Source of the DNA: Bisbaumannia pacifica
GTDB taxonomy: Bacteria > Pseudomonadota > Gammaproteobacteria > Pseudomonadales > Halomonadaceae
DNA length: 64,000 bases
Direction of reading: 5' to 3'
Assembly (NCBI RefSeq): GCF_007989625.1
Contig: NZ_BJUK01000014.1
Coordinates: 1-64,000 of the forward strand
A program made the translations under genes and the position numbers. Every line of letters starts with the position of its first letter. Within the stretch, counting starts at the first letter, position 1. The notes below the pieces were generated by a model that was given only the letters and a program-made list of their open reading frames with translations, did not search any database and had not been told where the DNA came from. Below, piece by piece: positions 18,834 through 27,726 of this stretch.

Positions 18834-20603
18834 TTAAAACGGCCAGATCAGCGGCGTCAGGGTCAGTACCACCAGGGCGGTCAGCAGGTTGAGCAGGCCG
18901 CCGACGCGCAGGAAGTCGCCGAAGCGGTAACCGCCGGGGCCGTGGACCATCAGGTTGGTCTGATAGCCGATAGGGGTCAGGAAGCTGGCCGAGGCGGCGA
19001 ACATCACCACCACCACGAAGGGAATCGGGTTGACCCCCAGGCTCTCGGCGCTGGCCATGACGATGGGAAAGGTGATCACCGCGGCGGCGTTGTTGGTGAC
19101 CAGCTCGGTCAACAGCGCCACCAGCAGGTAGGCCCCCACCAGCAGCAGCCAGGGATTGCCGGCCGCCAGGCCCAGCCCCGCCTGGGCCAGGAAGGCCGCG
19201 GCCCCGGTCGTCTCCAGGGCGGCCCCCAGGCCAAAGGAGGCGGCGATGGTCAACAGCACCTGGGTGTCCAGGCCACGGCGGGCGGCGCCGATCGAGCAGC
19301 AGCCGCTGAGCACCGATAGGGCCGCCCCCAGCATGGCCGCATTGAGCATGCTCATCACGCCGCTGGCGGCCAGGACCACCACCCCGGCGAGGATGCTCCA
19401 GGCCAGCCAGGCCTTCTCGTGGATGGGCCGGGCCGCGCCATTGACCTGGCTGATCAAGAGGAAGTCCCGGGACTGGCGATGGCGCTCGATAAAGGGCGGA
19501 CGCGCCTCGAGCAGCAACACATCGGCGGGCTGCAGGCGAATCTGCCCCAGGTTGCCGGCGACCCGCTCGCCGTTGCGGCATACCGCCAGCACGGCGGCGC
19601 CATAGAGGGTGCGGAAGTGGCCGTCGCGGATGCGCTGACCGATGAACTGGCACTGATTGGAGACCACCGCCTCCACCAGACGGCGCTCCTTGAAGTCCTT
19701 CTGCAGGCTCGACTGGCCCTGATGGGAGGGCATCAGGCCGCGGATCTGCTGCAGCTCCACCGCACCGGCAGAGGTGCCGGCGAAGATCAACCGATCATTG
19801 CCCTTGAGCTTCTCGCCGGGGCCCACCACGCTGACCACGTTGCCCTCGCGCTCGATCTCCACCAGGAACAGCTCCTGGAGATGGCGCAGCCCCGCCTCTT
19901 CCACCGTCTTGTCGACCAGGGGCCCGGTGGGGTCCACCGCCATCTCGATGGTGAACTCGCGAGGGTTCTCGAAGGCCTCGGCGGCGCCACGACGCGCCGG
20001 CAAGAGGTGGCGTCCCACCAACAGCAGATAGGCCAGGCCGACGATGGCCACCGGCACGCCCAGCCAGGCGATATCGAAGAGCCGCAGGGCTAGCTCCGGG
20101 TAACGATCGGCCAGCAAGCCATTGACCACCAGGTTGGTGCTGGTGCCCATCAGCGAGATGGTGCCGCCGAGGATGGAGGCGAAGCTGAGCGGCATCAGCA
20201 GGCGATTGGCGGGAATGTTGAGGCGCCGGCTCCAACTGATCACCGCGGGGATATAGGTGGCCACCACCGGGGTGTTGTTGAGGAAGCCGCTTATCGCCGC
20301 CACCGGCAGCAGCAGCCGCCCCTGGGCTCGCACCTCGCTGCGCGGCCGACCCAGCACGTAACGAATGATCAGGTCGATGCCGCCGGTCTCGCGGATGCTG
20401 GCCACCAGGATATAGAGGAAGGCCACGGTAAACAGGGCACTGCTGGAGAAGCCGGCCAGGGCCTGGTCGGGTTCGATAACGCCGAGGGTCAGCAGCAGAA
20501 TGACCGCACCGAGGAGAATGATATCGGGGCCGATCCGGCTCAGGGCCATCAGCGGGAAGACGGTGCCGACAACGGCCAGCGCGATCCAGGCATCCAGAGA
20601 CAT
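18834..20603 (-). CDS. SLC13-family permease with two RCK_C (TrkA-C) domains
   Basis: A 589-residue transporter: membrane helices at both ends and two soluble TrkA-C modules in the middle (about 210-290 and 300-385, with PGEKLKGNDRLIFAG and QIRLQPADVLLLEA). Membrane signature pieces are LNNTPVVATYIPAVISWS, GTSTNLVVNG, TNNAAAVITFPI and SFLTPIGYQTNLMV. This layout is usual for SLC13 proteins annotated as sulfate, dicarboxylate or sodium symporters; the substrate cannot be fixed here. Confidence 0.88.
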   Translation of the reverse strand: MSLDAWIALAVVGTVFPLMALSRIGPDIILLGAVILLLTLGVIEPDQALAGFSSSALFTVAFLYILVASIRETGGIDLIIRYVLGRPRSEVRAQGRLLLPVAAISGFLNNTPVVATYIPAVISWSRRLNIPANRLLMPLSFASILGGTISLMGTSTNLVVNGLLADRYPELALRLFDIAWLGVPVAIVGLAYLLLVGRHLLPARRGAAEAFENPREFTIEMAVDPTGPLVDKTVEEAGLRHLQELFLVEIEREGNVVSVVGPGEKLKGNDRLIFAGTSAGAVELQQIRGLMPSHQGQSSLQKDFKERRLVEAVVSNQCQFIGQRIRDGHFRTLYGAAVLAVCRNGERVAGNLGQIRLQPADVLLLEARPPFIERHRQSRDFLLISQVNGAARPIHEKAWLAWSILAGVVVLAASGVMSMLNAAMLGAALSVLSGCCSIGAARRGLDTQVLLTIAASFGLGAALETTGAAAFLAQAGLGLAAGNPWLLLVGAYLLVALLTELVTNNAAAVITFPIVMASAESLGVNPIPFVVVVMFAASASFLTPIGYQTNLMVHGPGGYRFGDFLRVGGLLNLLTALVVLTLTPLIWPF

Positions 20604-20725
20604 GGGCGATCCAGTAGAACCAGCAAAGGGCCCATTGTGACGGCCGCCCCCTATAGCGAAAAGTTATTTCTAGAAATTTATCTATTCGATAAGGAGATAA
20701 AAGCCCGGATAGCACCCACGAAAAA

Positions 20726-20749
20726 GGCCCGCCGAGGCGGGCCTTTTTT
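20726..20749 (-). terminator. Rho-independent terminator after the cold-shock gene
   Basis: Perfect 7-bp GC stem (GGCCCGC / GCGGGCC) with a CGAG loop and T-runs on both strands. It lies 37 bases past the cold-shock stop codon. The U-tract works in both directions, but only the minus-strand gene needs it. Confidence 0.9.
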
Positions 20750-20785
20750 CGACCGCCGTAGCGGTCACATCGAGGCGATCAGCGC

Positions 20786-20992
20786 TTAGCCGATGACCTT
20801 GATGTTGGAAGCCTGGAGGCCTTTCTTGCCCTGGGTGACGTCGAAGGAGACCTTCTGACCGTCTTGCAGGGTCTTGAAGCCGTCGGCTTGGATCTCGGAG
20901 AAGTGAGCGAACAGGTCGTCGCCGTTGTCGTCCGGAGAGATGAAGCCGAAGCCTTTGGTGTCATTGAACCACTTAACGGTACCAGTTGCCAT
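20786..20992 (-). CDS. CspA-family cold-shock protein
   Basis: A 68-residue single-stranded nucleic-acid chaperone. RNP1 (KGFGFI) and RNP2 (DLFAHF) are intact and the N-terminal [18 protein letters not shown] is typical. About 210 bases without a gene lie upstream; a long leader of this kind is usual for cold-induced csp mRNAs, though no specific structure was identified. Confidence 0.95.
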   Translation of the reverse strand: MATGTVKWFNDTKGFGFISPDDNGDDLFAHFSEIQADGFKTLQDGQKVSFDVTQGKKGLQASNIKVIG

Positions 20993-21202
20993 GATCGAAT
21001 TCCTCGAAGTAGCAGATGTTTAACCGGGAATTACCCGAGACGAGTGGGTAAAACAAGGAGAAGTACACCAGGCTACCGAAACGCTTGAAACGACTTTCGA
21101 TGACAACTGACGCTATTCGACTTGCTAACCAACTGGACGCAGGATGCGCTTTCGGACCTTCCGAGTCAAACAGTTTTTTCACTCGCCCCGAGGATTTTCG
21201 CC

Positions 21203-22867
21203 TCAGCCCCGGGCCAGGGCCGCCGCCAGGCGCGCATCCCTACCGTAGGGATCGGAATGGAAGATCACCTCGCCGCCCGGCGCGGGGTAGGCCGTCCAGT
21301 AGTAGAGGTAGAGGGGCACCGAGCGCGCCAGATGCAGGGTCTGGCTCTCGCCGCCGGCCAGCCGCGCCGCCAGATCGACGCGCGTACCGGTATCGGCCAG
21401 CAACTGCTCCACCAGCCGGCGCACCCCCTCGACGCGAATGCAGCCGGAGCTGATCAGTCGTTGATCCCGCCCGAACAGCCCCCGCCCCGGGGTGTCGTGC
21501 AGGTAGACCGCATGACCATTGGGGAAGCGCAGCACCATCTGCCCCAGCGGGTTGGCGGGCCCCGGGGCCTGGCGCAGCATCACCGGGCCGGGGTTCTGCC
21601 AATCCACCTCCTCGGGATCGAGGGGCGTGCCGTCCGGCGCCAATACGCTGAATCGTCCTTCCAGGGCCAGGGGGTCCTGGCGCAACTGGGGCAGCTTGTC
21701 CTCGCGGAAGATGGTCGGCGGCACCGTCCAACTGGGGTGCAGGTCGAAGTGAGTCACCCTCGACGCCAGCAGCGGCGTCGGTCGTCGCGGCTGGCCGACG
21801 ATCACCCGGGTCCGCCAGGTCTCGCCGTTGGGGCGCCGGTAATCCAGGGTCTGCCCCGCCACATTGACCAGGATATGGTGCCCGGCCAGGGTCGGCAGCC
21901 ACCAGCGGGCCCGCTCCAGGCCGAGGCGCAGCTGCTCGATACGCCGGCTCACCGGCACGTTCAGGGCATCCCGGGTGCGCGGGCCCACCACGCCATCGTC
22001 ATTCAGGCCGTGACGGCGCTGGAAACGGCGCACCGCCGCCACCAGGGGCTCGTCGTAGTGCAGGGAGTCGAAGCCGGCGGGGCGGGCACGGGCGGCTAGC
22101 TCGCCATAGAGGCCCGCCTCGGGCACCAGTGCCCCCAGCTCCCCCGCCGCCGCCAGGCGCTCGCGCAGTCGGCGCACCTCCTCATGGCGCTCGCCGGGGC
22201 GTAGCGCCGCCGAGCGCGGCGGCAACGGCGCCCAACCGCCCAGGGCCTCGAGGCGCCGATGCTCCGCCAGGGCCTGGCGCAGCTGGCCATAGGCCGGATG
22301 CTCGGGGCGCGCCAGGGTCAGGGCCTCGTCGACTCGCCCCGCCGCCAGGGCGGCGGCGATCGCGGGCCAGGGCAGGCTCGCCTCGGCCAGGGGAATCTCC
22401 CAGCGGGGGTCCAGGCGCCGCGGATCGACCCGCCCCCGGGCCAGGTCATCCAGGGCCTGGACCAGGGCGCGGCTGGCCTCCTGCGCCAGGCGCTCGCGAG
22501 CCGCGGCGTCCTCCGCCGGCAGGGCCGCGAAGGCCTGGCGCCAGGTGTCGGCCCGATAATGGGCCGGCGTCAGGCCATCCTCGGCCAGCGACGCCAGGGC
22601 GCGATCGAGTCGCCCCAGCGCCGCCTCGTCCTGCCATAACAACCGACCGTTCAGGGCCTCATCAAGCGGCACCAGGGCGGCATCCCGGCCCTCGACGCCA
22701 TCCCTCATGACGGCGCCATCGGGAGCCGGGGCCTGCTGCGCCAACGCCGGCAGCGTCAGGCCGGCCACGCACAGGGCGGCCAACAGGACGCTCCAGCGGC
22801 GCGGCAGGCGCCCGAGTGGGAGCGCCGTGGAATCGCGCCGGTTGGTGAATGCTCGCTTTATGGTCAT
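21203..22867 (-). CDS. Murein L,D-transpeptidase, YcbB type
   Basis: A 554-residue periplasmic enzyme that makes 3-3 cross-links in peptidoglycan. It has a signal sequence or anchor (WSVLLAALCVAGLTLPALA), an N-terminal scaffold domain, a peptidoglycan-binding domain (AVRRFQRRHGLNDDGVVGPR) and a YkuD domain with the catalytic motif (HDTPGRGLFG then ISSGCIRVE, with Cys as nucleophile). I start at the ATG at 22867; the open frame reaches further but loses coding character. Confidence 0.88.
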   Translation of the reverse strand: MTIKRAFTNRRDSTALPLGRLPRRWSVLLAALCVAGLTLPALAQQAPAPDGAVMRDGVEGRDAALVPLDEALNGRLLWQDEAALGRLDRALASLAEDGLTPAHYRADTWRQAFAALPAEDAAARERLAQEASRALVQALDDLARGRVDPRRLDPRWEIPLAEASLPWPAIAAALAAGRVDEALTLARPEHPAYGQLRQALAEHRRLEALGGWAPLPPRSAALRPGERHEEVRRLRERLAAAGELGALVPEAGLYGELAARARPAGFDSLHYDEPLVAAVRRFQRRHGLNDDGVVGPRTRDALNVPVSRRIEQLRLGLERARWWLPTLAGHHILVNVAGQTLDYRRPNGETWRTRVIVGQPRRPTPLLASRVTHFDLHPSWTVPPTIFREDKLPQLRQDPLALEGRFSVLAPDGTPLDPEEVDWQNPGPVMLRQAPGPANPLGQMVLRFPNGHAVYLHDTPGRGLFGRDQRLISSGCIRVEGVRRLVEQLLADTGTRVDLAARLAGGESQTLHLARSVPLYLYYWTAYPAPGGEVIFHSDPYGRDARLAAALARG

Positions 22868-22945
22868 ACTTAGGCCCGTCCGCTGGGAATCATCGGTAAA
22901 GTGTATCGCCCGGCGGCCCGGATCGAAACGCAGGAGCCCATAACA

Positions 22946-23758
22946 ATGACGCACGATGCGCCATCCTTGTCGCCGAAACGACTCGGCGTTCTGCTGCTCT
23001 CGGCGGCCCTGGCCGCCCCGGCCCTGGCGGCGGCCTCGAGCACCCCCTCACCCGCCTTCGGCGAAGCGCGCCTGAGCGATACCCTCAAGCGCCTGGCTCC
23101 CGGCGCCGACGCCCGCGTGCTGGAGCGCGCCGCCCAGGCCTGGCACTGCGCCCAGCCCGAGGCCGAGCGCCTGGCGGTGATCGACTTCGCTCGCTCCGCC
23201 AACGAGCCACGCCTGTGGGTCTTCGACCTGGCCGAGGAGCGCCTGCTGTTTGAGGAACTGGTCTCCCACGGCCGCGGTACCGGCGACGAGCAGGCCCGCT
23301 GGTTCTCCAATACGCCGGAGAGCCACCAGTCGAGCCTGGGGCTGTTTCGCACCCTCAACAGCTACGACGGCAGCAACGGTTACTCGCTGCGCCTGGAGGG
23401 ACTGGAGCCGGGGGTCAATGACCTGGCCTACGAACGCGCCATCGTGATTCATGGCGCCGACTATGTCAGCGAGGAATTCATCGCCGCCAATGGCCGCCTG
23501 GGGCGCAGCTTCGGCTGCCCGGCGGTGCGCCAGGAGGTGGCCTACCCGCTGATCGACAGCCTCAAGGAGGGCCAGTACCTGTTCGCCCACTACCCGGACG
23601 ACGACTGGGTGGAGGGCTCCGACTTCCTGGCCTGCACCCCCTCCTTGCGCCTGGCCCGGCAGATCGACGTAGGCGGCGTCTCGCTGGCCACGGCCTACAC
23701 CGCCCAGGACGACTCGGCGAGCGACGCGGAGTGGCTGGCCTCGCGGCATCGGGAGTAA
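22946..23758 (+). CDS. L,D-transpeptidase catalytic-domain family protein
   Basis: A 270-residue exported protein with a signal peptide (cut after ALAAAS). The core belongs to the murein L,D-transpeptidase catalytic domain family seen in many proteobacteria: IVIHGADYVSEEFI followed by GRSFGCPAVRQEV, with His and Cys as likely catalytic residues. AGGAG precedes the ATG. It is divergent from the YcbB-type gene across a 78-base gap and followed by a DUF6164 gene after three bases. Confidence 0.85.
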   Translation: MTHDAPSLSPKRLGVLLLSAALAAPALAAASSTPSPAFGEARLSDTLKRLAPGADARVLERAAQAWHCAQPEAERLAVIDFARSANEPRLWVFDLAEERLLFEELVSHGRGTGDEQARWFSNTPESHQSSLGLFRTLNSYDGSNGYSLRLEGLEPGVNDLAYERAIVIHGADYVSEEFIAANGRLGRSFGCPAVRQEVAYPLIDSLKEGQYLFAHYPDDDWVEGSDFLACTPSLRLARQIDVGGVSLATAYTAQDDSASDAEWLASRHRE

Positions 23759-23761
23759 GTC

Positions 23762-24124
23762 ATGGCGGTGCTGCTGTTCAAGCTGCGGGGCGTCCCGGAG
23801 GACGAGGCCGACGAGGTGCGCGAGCGCCTCGCGACCCAGGGCTTCGAGACCTACGAGACCCAGGAAGGGTTCTGGCGGCTGGGCGAGCCGGCCATCTGGC
23901 TGCGCAACTCCGAGCAGTTTGCGGCCGCACGCCGGGTGATCGAGGCCTACCAGGCCGAGCGCGCCGAGCTCCTGCACCGAGAGCGGGAGGCCCGACGGGC
24001 CCGGGGCGAGGCGGATACCCTGGGGCGCCGCCTCGTCCACCAGCCGCTACGACTGCTGCTGTTGCTGGCCGGCGCCGGGGTCATCCTGGCGATTAGCCTG
24101 CTGCCCTTCCTGGGGCTCGGGTAG
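23762..24124 (+). CDS. DUF6164 family protein
   Basis: A 120-residue protein starting MAVLLFKLRGVPEDEADEV, with AIWLRNSEQFAAAR, a charged coiled segment and one C-terminal membrane helix (LLLLLAGAGVILAISLLPFL). It matches DUF6164 as I recall it. Function unknown. It starts right after the L,D-transpeptidase-like gene, so a role at the envelope is conceivable. Confidence 0.75.
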   Translation: MAVLLFKLRGVPEDEADEVRERLATQGFETYETQEGFWRLGEPAIWLRNSEQFAAARRVIEAYQAERAELLHREREARRARGEADTLGRRLVHQPLRLLLLLAGAGVILAISLLPFLGLG

Positions 24125-24562
24125 TTACTGGGTCACGTACTTGAGAATCTCCACCACCTGGTCGGTGCTGGTGCACCAGCCCATGGCGGCGGCATCCACT
24201 TCCTTGAGGGGATGGACGATCTCTTCGCTGTGCAGGGTCACGTAGGGCTTGCCCAGGGCGGCGCAGTAGCCGGCATCGAAGGCGGCGTTCCACTGCTTGT
24301 ACTTGTCGCCGAAGCGCACCACCACCAGGTCGCTCATCTCGATCAGCGTCTTGGTGCGAATGGCGTTGATCTTGGACGACTTGTGATCGCGCCAGAAGCC
24401 CTCGCAGGCCGGTCCCAGGTGATCGCCGGCGGCATCGCTGGCGTCATGGTCGGTCACCGCCGAGGTGAAGGTGATATCCAGGCCCGCGGCGGCGGCGCCC
24501 CGCTCGATCTCCTCACGCCAGTCGGTGTGGATCTCGCCGGACAGATAGACGGTAAAGCTCAT
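24125..24562 (-). CDS. YtoQ family protein
   Basis: A 145-residue protein with the Rossmann-like features of the YtoQ family: MSFTVYLSGEIHTDWREEI, ITFTSAVTDHDASD, DLVVVRFGDKYKQWNAAFDA and a conserved C-terminus ending in EILKYVTQ. This group is related to nucleoside deoxyribosyltransferase-like folds; no activity is established that I can name. It is convergent with the DUF6164 gene, with stop codons adjacent. Confidence 0.85.
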   Translation of the reverse strand: MSFTVYLSGEIHTDWREEIERGAAAAGLDITFTSAVTDHDASDAAGDHLGPACEGFWRDHKSSKINAIRTKTLIEMSDLVVVRFGDKYKQWNAAFDAGYCAALGKPYVTLHSEEIVHPLKEVDAAAMGWCTSTDQVVEILKYVTQ

Positions 24563-24737
24563 GGGATTCTCCAGGTCACGGTAGTCGGGTCATTAATCGT
24601 ACACAAAAGCTGTATACATTGCAGGCTGCGACAAGCCACCGCAGCCAGGGGGGCCGATCCGGGCCGGCGGCGCCTTGTTCCCGTCGCCGTCGCTGGCTAG
24701 CCTCGAAGGCTCCCCTTACCCTGGACACCATAACACC

Positions 24738-25976
24738 ATGCATCCCCAACGCCGTGCCCTGCACGATGAGCTCCACTCCCGCCCCTCCATCGACCTGCCC
24801 GGCTCCGCGCTGGTGCATCACTATGCCCTGCTGGACGAGGATGGCGCCATCGGCCAGGCGCTGCTCGAGCGGCTGGCCCGGGACCACGGCGTACCCCCCG
24901 ATCATCAGGCGGCCCAGCATATCCTCGAGCTCGACGGCATGACGCTGAAGTGGGAGCGCCATACCGAATTCTTCACCCTGACCCTCTATCGCCCCGCCGT
25001 CCCCGGCGAGACCCACTGGCCCGCCCCGCCGGAGGTGCTGGAGCGCCTGCTCTCGCCGCATCGCGAGGCGATCATCAACGCCAGCCTGGTGCGGGTGGAG
25101 GCTCAGGCGCACTGGGGGGGCGCCCCTGCTGCCTACGGCTTCCGCGGCACCGCGGGCTCCCGGGTCGGCGGCGGCGCCGCCAGCGTATGGAGCGACTTCC
25201 ACCTCAGCGACTGCGGCGTCAATCGCCTGCTGGTGATCAACGAGCGGCTCAACGACTTCCGCCTGGGACGCATGGTGCGCCGCCTGCTGGAGATCGAGAC
25301 CTACCGCATGATGGCCTCCCTGGCGCTGCCCCTGGCCAAGTCGCTAAGCGGCGAGCTCCAGGCCCAGGAGCAGGCCCTGGCCGAGCTGACCCACCGCAAC
25401 GCCCAGGCGCCGCGGGGCGATACCCGGCCGCTGCTGGAGGAGGTCAGCGCCCTCTCGGCACGCATCGCCCACACCTGCTCCCGGGCCCGCCAGCGCTTCA
25501 GCGCCACCGAGGCCTATGCCAGCCTGGTGGCGGAGCGCATCGAGGAGCTGCGCGAGAGTCGCATCGACGACCGCCAGCGCCTGGGCTATTTCATCCTGCG
25601 CCGCTTCCGCCCCACGGTGCGCTACTGCGCCGCCACCGACCAGCGCCTACTCAGCCTGGAGCAGCGGGTAGCCCATCTGGGCGACCTGCTCCAGGCTCGC
25701 GCCCAGGTGGAAATGGAGGCCCAGAACTCGGCGATCCTGCAGAGCCTCAACGAGCGCACCAGCCGCCAGCTGGCGATCCAGCGCGCCGTGGAGGGACTCT
25801 CGATGATCGTGCTGGGCTACTACATCCTCAGCCTCTACAAGCTGGGGGTGGAGAGCGTCAGCGCCATGGTGCCCCACGAGCCACGCCTGGTGAGCCTGGC
25901 CCTGGCGCCGGTGGCCTTGGCGCTGCTGATCGGCGTGGCCCTGCATATCCGCCGGGTCAGGAAGCACTCCAAGTAG
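24738..25976 (+). CDS. DUF3422 family membrane protein
   Basis: A 412-residue protein that starts HPQRRALHDELHSRPSIDLP, the DUF3422 hallmark, has a long helical middle (FSATEAYASLVAERIEELRE) and two membrane helices at the C-terminus (LGYYILSLYKLG and LALAPVALALLIGVAL). Function unknown. The ATG at 24738 is favoured because it begins the conserved region. Confidence 0.88.
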   Translation: MHPQRRALHDELHSRPSIDLPGSALVHHYALLDEDGAIGQALLERLARDHGVPPDHQAAQHILELDGMTLKWERHTEFFTLTLYRPAVPGETHWPAPPEVLERLLSPHREAIINASLVRVEAQAHWGGAPAAYGFRGTAGSRVGGGAASVWSDFHLSDCGVNRLLVINERLNDFRLGRMVRRLLEIETYRMMASLALPLAKSLSGELQAQEQALAELTHRNAQAPRGDTRPLLEEVSALSARIAHTCSRARQRFSATEAYASLVAERIEELRESRIDDRQRLGYFILRRFRPTVRYCAATDQRLLSLEQRVAHLGDLLQARAQVEMEAQNSAILQSLNERTSRQLAIQRAVEGLSMIVLGYYILSLYKLGVESVSAMVPHEPRLVSLALAPVALALLIGVALHIRRVRKHSK

Positions 25977-26062
25977 CCTTAGTCGGCGGCGGCCCGGGGC
26001 GATGCCTGCGAACGGCGCCGCCGCTCCAGCCCCGGACAAGCAGGCACGGTGATGCCACTGCA

Positions 26063-26941
26063 TCAGGAAGCGTCGGCTGGGCGAGTGATGTCTTCCCGGC
26101 GCAGGCCTTCGAGGCGCGCATAGAGGTACTCGGTAAAGAAACCGTGCATCAGGAAGCGCTGACTGAGGTTCCAGGGGCCCACCAGGTAGAGGGGGTGCTT
26201 GTTGTAGGCCAGCTCGGCGAGCTGGGGCTCGCCGATCAGCGCGCCGATGCGCAGGGCGATGGACTGATCCAGGTTGAAGCCGTTGATGGCATCGCGGTAC
26301 TCCTCCCGGGTCAGCAGCAGGCAGAACAGGCACATGAACAGCGCATGGGCGCTCTCGAAGTCGAGCACCTGGGTGCGCCGCGGGCGGATCTCGAACTCGA
26401 GCGCGTCCAGGGGACGCCAGTGTTGCCAGCTCGGCGCCCCGTCCTCCCCTGCTTGGTCTTCTCCTGCCCCATCCGGCGTCGCCCCCAGCGCCTCGATACT
26501 GCGAAACAGCGCCTGGTCGTGCTCGACGAAGCTCGCCTCGCGCATCTCGGCGATGCGCCGCGGGTAGAGGGTCACCGGCGCCACCTTGCCCGGGGCGGTG
26601 TTGTCGATCAGGAAGTTGAGCAGGTTCGACTCGGTGGCGAAGTGGCGCAGGATCAGGCGGTTAGCCTGGGGGCTGACGAAGTGGGTGCAGAACCAGCAGA
26701 TCAGCCGCTGCAGCAGGCCATGGGCGCGGAACTGCGGCAGCGGCAGGCGCTTGAAGAACCACACCAAGTGCAGCAGCACCGCCAAGAGGCCCTGGAGAAT
26801 GGGCCGCAGCCACCAGCGGGTGGGGTTGGCCAGGTCCTCCAGCCAGAGCCGCCGCGCCTCGGGCTCGATGGGCAGCGCCTCGTCCTGGGCGATGGCACGC
26901 AGATAGGGGCTAAGCGTTGCCTTCTCGTCTTGCCTAGTCAC
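26063..26941 (-). CDS. Unassigned protein of the ketosynthase/diiron-oxidase cluster
   Basis: A 292-residue protein that I cannot assign with confidence. One hydrophobic segment (about 45-65, LLAVLLHLVWFF) may bind it to the membrane; the rest looks soluble and helical, with conserved-looking pieces NRLILRHFATESNLLNFLID, HALFMCLFCLLLTREEYRDA and NLSQRFLMHGFFTEYLYARL. The start is GTG at 26941, with an excellent AGGAGGT five bases before it. It is the last of four minus-strand genes and presumably works with the upstream ketosynthase-like and oxidase genes. Confidence 0.6.
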   Translation of the reverse strand: MTRQDEKATLSPYLRAIAQDEALPIEPEARRLWLEDLANPTRWWLRPILQGLLAVLLHLVWFFKRLPLPQFRAHGLLQRLICWFCTHFVSPQANRLILRHFATESNLLNFLIDNTAPGKVAPVTLYPRRIAEMREASFVEHDQALFRSIEALGATPDGAGEDQAGEDGAPSWQHWRPLDALEFEIRPRRTQVLDFESAHALFMCLFCLLLTREEYRDAINGFNLDQSIALRIGALIGEPQLAELAYNKHPLYLVGPWNLSQRFLMHGFFTEYLYARLEGLRREDITRPADAS

Positions 26942-27024
26942 GGGGCACCTCCTGCGGCGGCAAGGCATAGCATCGCGGGCCACCAGGCGCCAATATCTCG
27001 CGGATCGGCCTAGTCAGCATCGGT

Positions 27025-27711
27025 TCAATCACAGGGCACCTCCTCCAGCTGAAGGGCATAGAGCCGCGCCACCACGCGGGCGGTCCTGAGGATCGCCTGC
27101 GGCGCCTCGGGGGCCTGGCAGACCCGGTCGATCAGGCCATAGAGGGTGGCCAGGTGATCGTCGTCGTTCTCGCCGTGATAGCGCATGAAACGGGTGTAAC
27201 CGCCATCGCCGCCGGTGGCCGCCTCGACCCGCGCCGCCCAGTCGCCGGCCATCTTCTGGCCCAGCCCCTCGATGATCCACATGGCACCGACCAGGTCGAT
27301 CGGGTTGGGCTGGCCGGCGCGATGCATCATAAAGGCGTGCAGCGCCTCGCTGCCGATATTGCGCGGTGCCGCCTGGATCTCCGCCAGGTCGCCGCCGGCG
27401 GCCACATAGTCCGCCTCCAGCAGCTCGTAGTCGCGGTGTTCGTCCCGGGCATGCTGGATCACCACCGAGCGCAGGTCGGCATGGTGGCGATCGAAGCTCG
27501 AGGCGCAGCGGCTGATCCAGCGGGCGCCCTCGATCACCTGCTGGCGCAGGTTGAGCAACAGGGTACGGTACTCCGCCAGGCTCAGCTCGCCGCGATCGAG
27601 GCGCTGGATCAAGGGCAGGCGGCCCAGTTGGCGCTCGAAGTCGAACCACACCCGCATCAGGCCCTGCAGGCAGTCCTGGCCGGCGGCGGTGGTAATCAGG
27701 GTCTCTTGCAT
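27025..27711 (-). CDS. Haem-oxygenase-like diiron oxidase (iron-containing redox enzyme family)
   Basis: A 228-residue, all-helical protein of the TenA/haem-oxygenase-like fold. Ligand-type residues fall as in the diiron oxidase (HDO) group: Glu in VIEGARW, Glu and His in ARDEHRDYE, Glu in WIIEGLGQ, and His, Asp and His in YHGENDDDHL. Relatives oxidise or cleave fatty acids and amino acids with O2 (UndA, for example). The substrate here is unknown; the upstream ketosynthase suggests an acyl chain. AAGGAG precedes the ATG. Confidence 0.78.
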   Translation of the reverse strand: MQETLITTAAGQDCLQGLMRVWFDFERQLGRLPLIQRLDRGELSLAEYRTLLLNLRQQVIEGARWISRCASSFDRHHADLRSVVIQHARDEHRDYELLEADYVAAGGDLAEIQAAPRNIGSEALHAFMMHRAGQPNPIDLVGAMWIIEGLGQKMAGDWAARVEAATGGDGGYTRFMRYHGENDDDHLATLYGLIDRVCQAPEAPQAILRTARVVARLYALQLEEVPCD

Positions 27712-27726
27712 CGGAATCTCCTTCTC

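Noticed and set aside
20993-21202. Riboswitch upstream of the cold-shock gene
   Set aside because: A long leader is normal for csp genes, and no known riboswitch core was recognised.
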